A stretch of 64,000 nt of DNA from Actibacterium sp. 188UL27-1 (GCF_016901225.1 NZ_JAFEUL010000016.1:42559-106558), one strand, 5' to 3'; positions 43,480 to 53,138 are shown, counted from the stretch's first letter. Numbers and translations: made by a program. The notes: generated from the sequence alone by a model not told the origin.

Positions 43480-46400
43480 TTAAACGAAGTAGAAGTCAGC
43501 GTCTGCGTTCAGCATGTCCTGGTCCAGGCCGCCCTGGTTCAGTTGGAACCCAACCGTCACTGAGGTGCCGGCAGCTACGGATCCATTGTAGCTGGCATTC
43601 GACACGCTGATCTCGCCAGCGGCCTCGCCAGCGTCGTAAGAGCCATTCCACATGTTGACGATCTCACCATCCAGGCTGAACGCAACTGCCCAATCACCGT
43701 CAAAATCCATGTGATCCACGTTGGTGATCTCCAGCTCGACATTCGCGCCAGAGCCCCAGTCATTCACAACGGTCAGGCGCGCATCCAGCATGTCCGAGCC
43801 GTCATTGGGATTGCCATGAACATGACCATCGGCCCCGCCATGGCCACCACCGCCTGTATCGCCACCAACATCACCACCGCCCATATCACCATCATTCGGG
43901 TCTTCGACATCGTTGTCATAGATGGTGCCAGTTGCCGTCAAGGTGCCGGTGATATTCTCACCCGAAACCGCAAGCGTGAAGGTTTCCGTATCCTCGACGA
44001 TCATGTCGGGATGCACCTTGACCTGTACCGTTTTGCTTTGTTCACCCGGTGCAAAGACCAGCGTTCCCATCGCCTCGTGGTAGTCATATGCCATATCGTT
44101 GCTGGTATCGGCGACGGCCGTACCATCAGCGGTGGCATAGGTGAGCGTCACCTCTTCGGTCGCCGGTTCATCCAGAGAGACGTTAAAGAGAATATACCGG
44201 TGGCCGTCATCATGGACATGGGACGTGCCATCATCATGAACATGGGTCATGCCCGGATCGCTCTCGGTGGTGGAGCCACTCCCCAGGGTCACCGTGACAG
44301 TGGTGGTGCCGGTATCAACGCCCATATCACCACCACCGGTATCGCCGCCGCCCGTATCGGATCCTGAGCCGATCGGGGTGCCGGTGTAGTCCGGCTGGCT
44401 GTGATACGGCGCGCGGTCGACGAGGCCCGCCATCGGCACGCTCTTGCCGCTAAAGACGTTCTCGTAGCTGAACCCGTCGATCTGTTCGGCCAGACCCATG
44501 CGCCCTGCGACATTGTCCTCAAGCTGGTTCGCCCGCCATTCAAAATGAGAGCTGTCCAGCTCGCTCAACGACACCCCGCGGAGCGTCAGGCTCTGCCCGC
44601 TGATCGGGCTGAAGAACCGCGCCCCTTCGGAGCTGTCCTCGGCCACAAAGTTCAGCAACTGGTCGCCCCGAACGCTCAGGTAGAACATGCTGACCGTGTC
44701 CGTGGCGGGGTCGAAATCGACGATCTCTTCCAGGCCAGCCTCGTGGGACCGCACGTAAACCGTGTTTTCGCGCACCAGACCGGTCCCGTTTTCATAGGCG
44801 AGCGAGGCGCTGAGGTCCTGCTGCAAGTGCGAGTCCGCGATGGGCGCAAAGTTCTTTGCCGTGAGGTCCTTCAGAAACACACCTTCCAGCAACAGCGATT
44901 TGCTGCTGTCAAACATGTGGATCATGGCAAAACCGTCGGCCGTATCGACACCGATCTGGTTGTGGATCGAGTCAGATCCCAGATCCAGAACATCTTTCGC
45001 CGGATCGAAATCCGCAACCACGTCCGTCGAACCCACCTTGTAGGTCTGGCCCGTCCCGCCCGTATCCGGGTCAACGGGGTCAGGATCAACGGGATCTGGG
45101 TCCACAGGATCGGGATAAATGGGATCAGGGATCATTCCACCGTCATCGTCCAGAATTGTGCCCGTTCCCATTTCGGCCGTTCCGTCGGAGGCTGTCACAG
45201 TGAGCGATAACTTTTCGTTCGGCTCGTCCATCAGATCCGGCATCACCTCGACCTTCACCATCTTGGATTGTTCACCCGCCTCGAACACGACAGTGCCGGA
45301 GGCGGCGACATAATCCTCGCCCGCCTTGGCCGTCCCATCCTCGGTGGTGTAGTCAAACACCATCCGCTCGGTCGCCGGCTCCTCCAGCTTGACCTCGAAC
45401 GTCATGTAAACCGGATCAGCATCGGGCTGCGGTGCGGGATCGGTGACCGGTCCGGCACTTTCATCCCCCTCCAACAAACCGGCCAACAGGTCGATGGCGT
45501 TCTGCCGCGGCGTGGTCCAGTCATCATTCAGGATCCCGCCGGTATCGCCGGAATTCGGATTCCAGGACCACCAGGCAAAGCTGGGCCCGGCCTGACCGTC
45601 CTTCAGGTCGTTGACGCCGTCGCCATCAAAATCACCGGCCAGGTAATTGGTGATGGCATCGGCCCACGGCAGATCCAGCGGGTTCTCCAGCTTCGATCCG
45701 AACTCACCCAGGAAGATCGGCGCGATGCCTTCTTCATAGATGAACCCCCAAGCGCGCGAGAACGTATCGTAGAGGTTGGAACCATCGGTGAACCAGTCCT
45801 GCTGGAACACAGACGCCGGATAGTCATGGGGTGAGTACACCAGCTTGTCATCGGCATCCAACTCCACAGGCCGGTCGCGCACACCGGTCAGGTTGCCCCC
45901 CCACCAGGTGTTAAAGCCGTCAGGCGTGTTGCCGCTAACCCCTTCGACCATGATCAGCCAGTCGGGCGCCTTGTCCAGAACGGCGTTTCCGCCCCGCTCC
46001 GCCGCGGCAGCCCAATCGGTGGCACTGTTGTCGCCCCAGGTGCCGTTATGCGGCTCGTTCTGCAGGTCGGCCGCAATCACGGCCGGGCTGTCGCCATAGC
46101 GCTCGGCCATGACCTCCCACGACTTGATCCAATCGGCCTCGCTGAACTTATCGTTGAACCAAAGGCCATTGGCGCTGGGGCCCGATCCCTTTTCGGTCCG
46201 GTGGTTGTCGAGGATGATCTTAATGCCGATCTCTTCGGCATAGTCGACGATCCGGTCGAACACCTCCAGCATGGTCAGGCCAACCAGATCCGGATTGCCC
46301 ACGACATTGCCGGGCACCGGGTTGGTCAGCACACCTTCAGTCGAAAACGGCAGGCGGATCGCGTTGAAGCCCAGATCGACCATCTGGTCCATCATGTCCT

Positions 46401-48723
46401 TAAAGGGCCGCTGCCACAGGCCGTCGGGGACCGCGCGCTCGGTCTCGCCACCGAACCAGTTGGCCGCACGGATCTGCACCGCGTTGCCCTTGGCATCGAC
46501 GATTTCGGTGCCCGAGGTCGACAGGGGCCCATCCAGCAGCGACGATCCATCGCCACCCGTATTTGGCGGGGTGGGATCGGGCATCGGATCGCTGGCCGGG
46601 GCCGGATCACCCTCTGTGACGCTGGCGTCAGAGACCGAGAACATCGTCGGATCAACTGGATCCGGATCGACCGGATCCGGATCGACCGGATCGGGGTCAA
46701 CCGGATCGGGGTCAACCGGGTCTGGATCCACAGGATCGCCTGTCGATCCACCCGACACGACTTCGACCGTCGCCTCAGATCCGCTGGCCTGGAAGCCAAA
46801 CGAAATCGTCTGTCCCGCGGCGACTGCGCCATTATAGCTCTCATTGGTCAGGGTGTAGAGGTCACCATCCTGGTCAACGATCTTCGCATTCCAGATATTG
46901 CCGATATCGCCCGATACGCGCAGTTGGATAGTCCAGCCATTTACAGTCTGGGTGGGCGTAAACTCGGTCTGCGCGACGAAACCGCTACCCCACTGGCTTG
47001 TGATGGTGGGAGTGATCGTGGCGCCGCCACCGGTATCGCCGCCGCCCGTGTCTCCGCCGGTATCACCACCACCGGTATCGCCGCCGCCCGTATCGGATCC
47101 TGAGCCGATCGGGGTGCCGGTGTAGTCCGGCTGGCTGTGATACGGCGCGCGGTCGACGAGGCCCGCCATCGGCACGCTCTTGCCGCTAAAGACGTTCTCG
47201 TAGCTGAACCCGTCGATCTGTTCGGCCAGACCCATGCGCCCTGCGACATTGTCCTCAAGCTGGTTCGCCCGCCATTCAAAATGAGAGCTGTCCAGCTCGC
47301 TCAACGACACCCCGCGGAGCGTCAGGCTCTGCCCGCTGATCGGGCTGAAGAACCGCGCCCCTTCGGAGCTGTCCTCGGCCACAAAGTTCAGCAACTGGTC
47401 GCCCCGAACGCTCAGGTAGAACATGCTGACCGTGTCCGTGGCGGGGTCGAAATCGACGATCTCTTCCAGGCCAGCCTCGTGGGACCGCACGTAAACCGTG
47501 TTTTCGCGCACCAGACCGGTCCCGTTTTCATAGGCGAGCGAGGCGCTGAGGTCCTGCTGCAAGTGCGAGTCCGCGATGGGCGCAAAGTTCTTTGCCGTGA
47601 GGTCCTTCAGAAACACACCTTCCAGCAACAGCGATTTGCTGCTGTCAAACATGTGGATCATGGCAAAACCGTCGGCCGTATCGACACCGATCTGGTTGTG
47701 GATCGAGTCAGATCCCAGATCCAGAACATCTTTCGCCGGATCAAAATCCGCAACCACGTCCGTCGAACCCACCTTGTAGGTCTGGCCCGTCCCGCCCGTA
47801 TCCGGGTCAACGGGGTCAGGATCAACCGGGTCAGGATCAACGGGATCTGGGTCCACAGGATCGGGGTCAACCGGGTCGGGATCAACCGGAGTGCCACCAC
47901 CCGTCATCCCAGCCGGGATCCCTTCGCCGAGCGGATCGCTGAGTAAAACCATGCTTTGGAAATAGTTGGCCACATCGGCCTCCGGCACGTCCAGCGCGGA
48001 CCATTGCGGATAGTCAAACGTGTCGTTCATGAACGGCTCCATCTGGTCGTGGCTCAGCACGGTCAGATGGTTCACGTCATGGGCCACGGCCCCGTCCAGC
48101 GGCAAACCGCCATGGGTCGCCCCATGCATCCAACCACCGTAATGGGGCTCCATCTGCAGAGTATTCACAAAGGCATCGACCAGACCCGCATCCTTCAGAT
48201 ACGCGGCATATCCGTCCAGGCCGACCTCCTCGACCATCTTCATGACGTTATCCACCGTGCCCAGACGAGCCTCGCGTTGGATGTCCGCCAGGATTTGCGG
48301 ATCAAACGCATCATCCGCGATCCAGCCGACCTTGGCCCCCTGCATACCGTAATACAGACCAACACCCTTCAGCGTCTGGCCATAGGGGTTCGGGTCATTG
48401 GTCATCTGGTTCGCGTAAGCCCACGTGCCAACAGCTTCCAGCTCCAGCGGATCAAGCCCAAGGAAGGCACGCAACCCGTTATAGGACACCAAGGCCTCGG
48501 TCGTGATCGGCGTGCGTCCCCCCTCCAGGCTGTCCTCGTGGGTGTGGCTGCTGGTCCCGTGCAGGCTGCCGAACGCGGTGATGTCAGTGTAACCACCCGG
48601 TGCAGGGTTGGCCGGCATATGGCCCCCACCGTGATCGTGCCCCTCCCCGTGGTCGTGATCATGACCGCCGCCTGCCATACCGCCACCGCCGTTTGTCATG
48701 CCGGTGTCTATTGTATCTTTCAT
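43480..48723 (-). CDS. Giant secreted GH5 cellulase mosaic with duplicated domain, Calx-beta and CBM2-like domains
   Basis: The protein has 1747 residues. Order: N-terminal domain of unknown fold (1-265) with a His/Asp/Gly-rich start, a PVDPD linker, copy 1 of a 255-residue domain (about 299-554), a CBM2-like domain (564-658), a second PVDPD linker, GH5 catalytic domain (about 734-1086), Calx-beta (1101-1198), short linker, copy 2 of the same domain (1211-1466), Calx-beta (1479-1606), CBM2-like domain (1644-1747). The GH5 acid/base Glu890 (DLQNEPH) and nucleophile Glu1007 (FLGEFGS) are present, so endo-beta-glucan cleavage is expected. There is no signal peptide. The end DADFYFV (acidic, then hydrophobic) suggests type I secretion. 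Confidence 0.85.
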   Translation of the reverse strand: MKDTIDTGMTNGGGGMAGGGHDHDHGEGHDHGGGHMPANPAPGGYTDITAFGSLHGTSSHTHEDSLEGGRTPITTEALVSYNGLRAFLGLDPLELEAVGTWAYANQMTNDPNPYGQTLKGVGLYYGMQGAKVGWIADDAFDPQILADIQREARLGTVDNVMKMVEEVGLDGYAAYLKDAGLVDAFVNTLQMEPHYGGWMHGATHGGLPLDGAVAHDVNHLTVLSHDQMEPFMNDTFDYPQWSALDVPEADVANYFQSMVLLSDPLGEGIPAGMTGGGTPVDPDPVDPDPVDPDPVDPDPVDPDPVDPDTGGTGQTYKVGSTDVVADFDPAKDVLDLGSDSIHNQIGVDTADGFAMIHMFDSSKSLLLEGVFLKDLTAKNFAPIADSHLQQDLSASLAYENGTGLVRENTVYVRSHEAGLEEIVDFDPATDTVSMFYLSVRGDQLLNFVAEDSSEGARFFSPISGQSLTLRGVSLSELDSSHFEWRANQLEDNVAGRMGLAEQIDGFSYENVFSGKSVPMAGLVDRAPYHSQPDYTGTPIGSGSDTGGGDTGGGDTGGDTGGGDTGGGATITPTITSQWGSGFVAQTEFTPTQTVNGWTIQLRVSGDIGNIWNAKIVDQDGDLYTLTNESYNGAVAAGQTISFGFQASGSEATVEVVSGGSTGDPVDPDPVDPDPVDPDPVDPDPVDPDPVDPTMFSVSDASVTEGDPAPASDPMPDPTPPNTGGDGSSLLDGPLSTSGTEIVDAKGNAVQIRAANWFGGETERAVPDGLWQRPFKDMMDQMVDLGFNAIRLPFSTEGVLTNPVPGNVVGNPDLVGLTMLEVFDRIVDYAEEIGIKIILDNHRTEKGSGPSANGLWFNDKFSEADWIKSWEVMAERYGDSPAVIAADLQNEPHNGTWGDNSATDWAAAAERGGNAVLDKAPDWLIMVEGVSGNTPDGFNTWWGGNLTGVRDRPVELDADDKLVYSPHDYPASVFQQDWFTDGSNLYDTFSRAWGFIYEEGIAPIFLGEFGSKLENPLDLPWADAITNYLAGDFDGDGVNDLKDGQAGPSFAWWSWNPNSGDTGGILNDDWTTPRQNAIDLLAGLLEGDESAGPVTDPAPQPDADPVYMTFEVKLEEPATERMVFDYTTEDGTAKAGEDYVAASGTVVFEAGEQSKMVKVEVMPDLMDEPNEKLSLTVTASDGTAEMGTGTILDDDGGMIPDPIYPDPVDPDPVDPDPVDPDTGGTGQTYKVGSTDVVADFDPAKDVLDLGSDSIHNQIGVDTADGFAMIHMFDSSKSLLLEGVFLKDLTAKNFAPIADSHLQQDLSASLAYENGTGLVRENTVYVRSHEAGLEEIVDFDPATDTVSMFYLSVRGDQLLNFVAEDSSEGARFFSPISGQSLTLRGVSLSELDSSHFEWRANQLEDNVAGRMGLAEQIDGFSYENVFSGKSVPMAGLVDRAPYHSQPDYTGTPIGSGSDTGGGDTGGGDMGVDTGTTTVTVTLGSGSTTESDPGMTHVHDDGTSHVHDDGHRYILFNVSLDEPATEEVTLTYATADGTAVADTSNDMAYDYHEAMGTLVFAPGEQSKTVQVKVHPDMIVEDTETFTLAVSGENITGTLTATGTIYDNDVEDPNDGDMGGGDVGGDTGGGGHGGADGHVHGNPNDGSDMLDARLTVVNDWGSGANVELEITNVDHMDFDGDWAVAFSLDGEIVNMWNGSYDAGEAAGEISVSNASYNGSVAAGTSVTVGFQLNQGGLDQDMLNADADFYFV
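44325..45090. repeat. 766-bp direct repeat, copy 2, inside the GH5 mosaic gene
   Basis: This stretch equals 47061-47826 at a constant offset of 2736 bp. I see only one base difference, at about 45008, in 766. It encodes the 255-residue domain with VVADFDPAKDVLDLG and YVRSHEAGLEEIVDFDPATDTVSM. The near-identity means a recent duplication or ongoing gene conversion. Confidence 0.93.
46648..46740. repeat. 15-bp tandem repeat array encoding (PVDPD)n linker
   Basis: About six copies of a degenerate 15-bp unit encode PVDPD on the minus strand. Sister arrays lie at 45064-45127 and 47800-47891 in the same gene. They code for stiff, acidic linkers between domains and can vary in length by slippage. 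Confidence 0.85.
47061..47826. repeat. 766-bp direct repeat, copy 1, inside the GH5 mosaic gene
   Basis: This is the partner of 44325-45090. It is bounded on one side by GGT/GGC-rich glycine linker codons and on the other by the PVDPD linker array, both of which are repetitive and give natural cross-over points. Recombination between the copies would delete the 2736-bp unit carrying CBM2-like, GH5 and Calx-beta domains. Confidence 0.93.
47800..47891. repeat. 15-bp tandem repeat array encoding (PVDPD)n linker, N-terminal copy
   Basis: About six 15-bp units between the N-terminal domain and copy 1 of the duplicated domain encode repeated VDPDP. The unit and codon choices are shared with the arrays at 46648-46740 and 45064-45127. 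Confidence 0.85.
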
Positions 48724-49596
48724 GGTCTGTCCCTCTATCCAGGATGTGCTGGTTGTTTCGTTTCCGACGCCACGCGCCGGGCCACCCTCAGATCTGCACC
48801 GCCATGGGGAGCAGACCCGCCGGGCCGTTGATTATGTGTTTCAGATCAGGGGATGCGCGCCGCGTATTCGTGGATCCACCCATGGGTCGCCAAGGTGGCA
48901 TATCGGGCCGTACTTGCCCGTCGCCGTGGTGTGATCAAATCAGGTCGGTGGTTCTTCAAAGACGCCAACTCATTTCCCCTTGCTCTCTTCCGACTGAGCA
49001 GGCGTGTCAGCCGTCACAGTCGATTTTCAGCCATTCTGACCGGACACCTAAGTTAACGCAGAGGTAATGATGTATGCATCAGCGCGTAAACTTTTACCGC
49101 GAAATGAGGCGGGATTGACGTGGTGGCAAGCACAATGACGGCCCTCGCCTGCGCATTGTTTTTTACCCCAAAACAGACGTAAAAATTTTGAGACTAAATC
49201 GATTGTGAAAAACGAATCATTCTCCCGTAAGACACTGATAATAAACGATATATTTACAGGATACGACCCAAGAACACGCTACGCGCGAGGTGGGATTCAA
49301 CGCAACGTTGATCGCGCAAGTCGCAGGCATGTCCACTTGCAGTGCGCCGAGTAACGGCCCATCCAGAACCGCCAATGCATACGTTGCCAATTGACCTGTT
49401 AATTAACTGAACGCGACGCGCCAAGATAAATTTCAGTGCCACGATGGCGCATGCGGAATTTCGCCAAACGCGCACGCCACGGCGTCTACCGATTAGGCAC
49501 TGCACGGCGGATATGCATGCCTTTGCGCATCAAAGATACATCCCGACCGCACGGCCGGATCGGATCAAACCGGCCCGCAGGACATGCAGGCGCAGG
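48724..49596. other. 873-bp non-coding region, partly AT-rich
   Basis: No convincing gene is present. Short open frames here lack ribosome sites, family resemblance and normal codon use. The stretch 49050-49260 is clearly richer in A and T than anything near it, with runs such as TTTTTTACCCC and ATAATAAACGATATATTT. AGAGGGA lies before the GH5 start at 48723. A dyad GTAAACTTTTAC lies at about 49086-49097. Long regulated promoters or a small RNA are possible, but nothing definite can be called. Confidence 0.5.
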
Positions 49597-50937
49597 TCAG
49601 AATTCCGCCCTAAAGGTCAGGCCCCATTTCTGGGTCTCATCGAACCGCTCGCCGTTCGTATCAACCGCATAATAGCTCTCGAATATGCCCAGCGGCGTGC
49701 GGAAGGCTGCGCCAACCCCGTAGGAACTGCGCCAGTCCTGATGGTCTTCCAACACACCTGACGGCGCCACACCGCTCTCCACCGACCAGACAGAACCCAC
49801 ATCGCCAAACACAAAGGTCTCAAGCCCGGGCCGTGACGGAAACAGCGGCACCAACAGGTCGGTGCGGGCCACGGCATACTGGTTGCCGCCCAGATTGGTG
49901 ATCACATCCCCACCATCGGCAGCACATCCCACGCAAACATCACGGGGAGAGATCGTGCCCCGTTCAAACCCGCGCAATGCCGCACCGCCCAGAAAGAACC
50001 GGTCCGTGGCGGTCGGGGCGTCATCCCCCGTTCCCGCAACCCGGCCCAGTTCAACCCGTGTGCGGACCGCCCAGCCATTGTCGGTGATCGGCGCGCGCCC
50101 GTAAAAGCTCAACATGCTGCGCGAGATCTCGGTATCGCCGCCAAGCCCGGTGAAATCCTGATCAAAGCGCAGCGACCAGGCCGCCCGCGGCGCCACGGTT
50201 GCATCCGTCAGCGGCTCCGACCCGGTGATCACGGAAAACCCAACCCCGGATGAGGTGCGATTTCCCGCCTCGTCCTGCAGAATAGCCGATGCCGCGCCAT
50301 CGACGTCGGAAATCTCGTCAACGGCAAAGGTATAGCGCAACTCGGCCCCGGCCCGCGGACCCAATGCCAGGTTCATGTAGGGAGAGATCTTGGCGATCCG
50401 GTAATCGAACGCATCATTGTCGTAGTTGAAATTCTCCACATTCAGACGAACACCACCGCTCAGACCATCGCGCCAGAAATTGTCTGAAGTATAGGCCAGG
50501 CTCAACGTCTGTGCTTCCTCAGCAACGTTCAGATCACCGCCAATGACCGTGCCCGGCCCAAACGGATCATCCAGGTTTAGCCCCACGATCCCCACCACAC
50601 CGGCATCGCTGTCGTAACCCAGTGCAAAGGTCAGACCACCGGAATAGGCCGGGGTTTCGTCCACCTCGATCACCAGGGTGGTGCCTTGGGAAAAGATCCG
50701 CACCTCCCGGAACTCACCGGTGAAATCCAGCGCCTCGACGGCATCAATGATCTCCGGCTCGCCAATCGGACGGCCTGTACGCAACCCGGATGTGGCAATG
50801 ACATCACCATCGCGAAACCGTTGGTTTCCGCGCACGTCAATGTCGGCAAATGTCCGTGGTTGCGGATTGGCGAAGACCGGATATGCCATGCTCGACAGCA
50901 CAAGCGATGCGGTTAACAAAACGACGCGGGCTCGCAC
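49597..50937 (-). CDS. Small Omp85/BamA-family outer-membrane protein with one POTRA domain
   Basis: This 446-residue protein has a signal peptide (cleavage near VFA-NPQ, residue 24), one POTRA-like domain at about 28-98 (FADIDVRGNQRFRDGDVIATSGLRTG), and a 16-strand-type beta-barrel to the C-terminal Phe (TFRAEF). The Omp85 barrel motif is visible as DRFFLGGAALRGFERG. BamA has five POTRAs and TpsB transporters two, so this is a reduced form. The start is a GTG at 50937; the in-frame ATG upstream is followed at once by TAG. It is divergent from the TolC/giant-protein pair and may serve in placing or exporting surface proteins. Confidence 0.85.
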   Translation of the reverse strand: MRARVVLLTASLVLSSMAYPVFANPQPRTFADIDVRGNQRFRDGDVIATSGLRTGRPIGEPEIIDAVEALDFTGEFREVRIFSQGTTLVIEVDETPAYSGGLTFALGYDSDAGVVGIVGLNLDDPFGPGTVIGGDLNVAEEAQTLSLAYTSDNFWRDGLSGGVRLNVENFNYDNDAFDYRIAKISPYMNLALGPRAGAELRYTFAVDEISDVDGAASAILQDEAGNRTSSGVGFSVITGSEPLTDATVAPRAAWSLRFDQDFTGLGGDTEISRSMLSFYGRAPITDNGWAVRTRVELGRVAGTGDDAPTATDRFFLGGAALRGFERGTISPRDVCVGCAADGGDVITNLGGNQYAVARTDLLVPLFPSRPGLETFVFGDVGSVWSVESGVAPSGVLEDHQDWRSSYGVGAAFRTPLGIFESYYAVDTNGERFDETQKWGLTFRAEF

Positions 50938-51159
50938 TCTCTACATTCTCCCAACCCCCGGGCCAACTGGCGTTTTTTGGCCGATTTTGCGTGATCATTA
51001 CGCGATACCACCAAAAGTGCAAAAAGATATCGGCAAATTCACGCCATTGCTTTAACAATCATATACAACCGCTGGGACATGCGATGCGTGGTCACTTGGA
51101 TCCCCGGCACATAAAGATGGCAGGCGCAAACGCCGCTTTGAACGAGGGGACATAGCACA
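50938..51159. promoter_or_regulatory. Divergent promoter region between the Omp85 and TolC-lipoprotein genes
   Basis: This 222-bp gap holds a near-dyad GCGTGATCATTACGC (about 50990-51004) and a -10-like TATACA at 51062-51067. GAGGGG lies just before the TolC-lipoprotein ATG. Shared regulation of the two divergent units is possible. No gene is seen. Confidence 0.4.
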
Positions 51160-53103
51160 ATGAAAAAGGCTCTGGCTTTGTGTCTGGTGACCGGATTGGT
51201 TGCAGGATGCAGTGAAACGTCGATTGTCCCCCGCGATGGTGATCTGCCACGGCCGCGCGGGATGTCTCCCTCCGTTGCGGAAGAGGCGGATGCCCGGCGT
51301 TCGGGCCAGAAACTGAACAGCCGACAGGCCCGCGACCGGGTGAACCTGCTGACGGCCAATGATGGCGCGCGCGAATTCAATGTCGTGTCCGGCCAGACCC
51401 GCCGGGACTGGCCCGTCGATACGATCACCTACAAACGCTTCACCAACACGACGGAACGCGCCATCTACCTGCGCCGCGCCCTGGGGCGATATGCGTTGAT
51501 CGAAGCCAAGGAACGCGGCCTTGGGACGTCGTTGGCACGCGTACGCAAGGTCGCTCGCACCGCCGCCCCATCGACCAAGGGGGAATGGTGGGCCAGCGGT
51601 GTGCACAGGGGTGATCTGGCCGAAGGGCGCGCGCGGCAGATTTCCCTGCCCAACACGATCAATTCGACCATCAAAAACTCCCACCAGATTGCGGCATTCG
51701 GGGATCTGCCTGCCATCCGCGGCACGGCCATTCAGGAAGCACGCGGTCGGTTTGTGCCCGAGTTTTTTGCCGAAGCGTCCTCAAGCCGGGAAAACATCCG
51801 TGCCACCAGCCCGGCCATCTCCGCAGGCAGCAATCGCGAGATCACGGATGAGCGCGAGGTTGAATTTGGTGTCCGGTCCCGCCTCCTGACGGGGGGCGAG
51901 ATCAGCGTATCGCAACGGTTCACCACGACCGACACCAACCGCACCAGTTATATCCCCGGTGAACAATCCAATTCCCGCACGACCATCGCCTTGGTCCAGC
52001 CCTTGCTGCGCGGATCCGGCGTGGGGGCCAATGACGCGCCGCGCCGCATCGCCAACATGGACACGCAGATCGCGACCGAAGAGTTTCGCCGACAGTCCGA
52101 GGCACATCTGATGGAGGTGGAGCGCGCCTATTGGAACCTGTATGTCGCGCGGGCCGTCTATGTGCAGAAAAACCACCTCGCGGGCCACGGCGCGCGCCTG
52201 GCGGGTCAGGTGCGCAACCGGGTGGAAATTGACGCCGATCCGCTCTTGGTCAATCGCGCGGCTTCCCTGGCCGAGCAGTGGCGGGCTGACACGATCCGGG
52301 CCCAGGCTGCCATGGACAATGCAGAGTTTCGACTGGCCGCCCTCGTCAATGACCGTCGTCTGGGTCCGGCAGGTGTTGAATTGGTTCCCAGCTCTGCGCC
52401 AAACGGAGCACTCAGCATCCTCAAGACCAATGATACGATTGACGAGATCTTTGTGAATCGGCCCGAACTGCAACAGGCGATCCTGCAATATGAGGCCGCG
52501 TTGCTGCGCGAAGGGGTGGCCGCCAATGAAAGCCTGCCCGAGCTGGATCTGGTGTTGGAGGCCAATCAGGAATCCGGCGCCGACGGGTCCAGCTTTTCAG
52601 ATGCGTTTTCCTCGCGCAATCGCGGCAGCGGCAATCTGGTTGGTTTGAAATTCTCCGTCCCGCTGGGGTTTGACGAACGGGACGCCCGCTACAAGCGCCG
52701 TCGCCTGGAAACGGTTCAGCAGGAACGCCAGGTCCTGTCGGTGGTATCGACCATCATCCTTGAGGTCGATGTCTCCGCCAACGAATATATCGTGGCCTGC
52801 AACGACTTGATCGCCCAGCGAAAGGCACTCAACGCGGCGCAGCGCGATCTGAACACGGTCCGCCAGCGCTGGAATGAAGGGGTGGGCGGCGACAATGGCA
52901 TCGCGCTGATGTCTGCCTTGCTGGGCAGCTACCAACAGGTTCAGGCAGCCGAACAGGCCGTCGCAACGGCCCGGGCCACGCGGGAGATCTCGGCCGCCAA
53001 CCTGGCCCGGGCGCGCGGTGTGCTGCTCAAACGATGGGGGCTCAAAACCGATATCCGTCGCGATATCCGCAATGAGCCGACCTACAAGATCGTCAAACGG
53101 TGA
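51160..53103 (+). CDS. TolC-family outer-membrane lipoprotein with long N-terminal extension
   Basis: This 647-residue protein has a lipoprotein signal with lipobox LVAGC, Cys17 as the acylated residue. Residues about 18-195 show no TolC character and are rich in Arg and Asp (GDLPRPRGMSPSVAEEADARRSG). The OEP domain runs about 200-640, with helical hairpins such as MEVERAYWNLYVARAVYVQKNHLAG and LARARGVLLKRWG. Normal TolC proteins have about 450 residues. Only 35 bp separate it from the 3352-residue protein gene, so it is probably the export channel for that protein. No ABC ATPase or HlyD-type adaptor is coded nearby. Confidence 0.85.
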   Translation: MKKALALCLVTGLVAGCSETSIVPRDGDLPRPRGMSPSVAEEADARRSGQKLNSRQARDRVNLLTANDGAREFNVVSGQTRRDWPVDTITYKRFTNTTERAIYLRRALGRYALIEAKERGLGTSLARVRKVARTAAPSTKGEWWASGVHRGDLAEGRARQISLPNTINSTIKNSHQIAAFGDLPAIRGTAIQEARGRFVPEFFAEASSSRENIRATSPAISAGSNREITDEREVEFGVRSRLLTGGEISVSQRFTTTDTNRTSYIPGEQSNSRTTIALVQPLLRGSGVGANDAPRRIANMDTQIATEEFRRQSEAHLMEVERAYWNLYVARAVYVQKNHLAGHGARLAGQVRNRVEIDADPLLVNRAASLAEQWRADTIRAQAAMDNAEFRLAALVNDRRLGPAGVELVPSSAPNGALSILKTNDTIDEIFVNRPELQQAILQYEAALLREGVAANESLPELDLVLEANQESGADGSSFSDAFSSRNRGSGNLVGLKFSVPLGFDERDARYKRRRLETVQQERQVLSVVSTIILEVDVSANEYIVACNDLIAQRKALNAAQRDLNTVRQRWNEGVGGDNGIALMSALLGSYQQVQAAEQAVATARATREISAANLARARGVLLKRWGLKTDIRRDIRNEPTYKIVKR

Positions 53104-53138
53104 TCATCTTTCGGGGGTGGTAAGGAAAGGGCGGCGCC

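Noticed and set aside
46648..47891. Short regular repeats that might suggest a CRISPR array
   Set aside because: The units are 15 bp, contiguous without spacers, in frame, and encode PVDPD linkers.
48600..49067. 155-codon plus-strand frame starting inside the GH5 gene complement
   Set aside because: Half lies over the coding start of the GH5 mosaic gene and the rest has no coding signs.
49254..49505. 83-codon minus-strand frame in the non-coding region
   Set aside because: No ribosome site, Arg/Cys-rich text, and no likeness to any family; AT-rich surroundings give chance frames.
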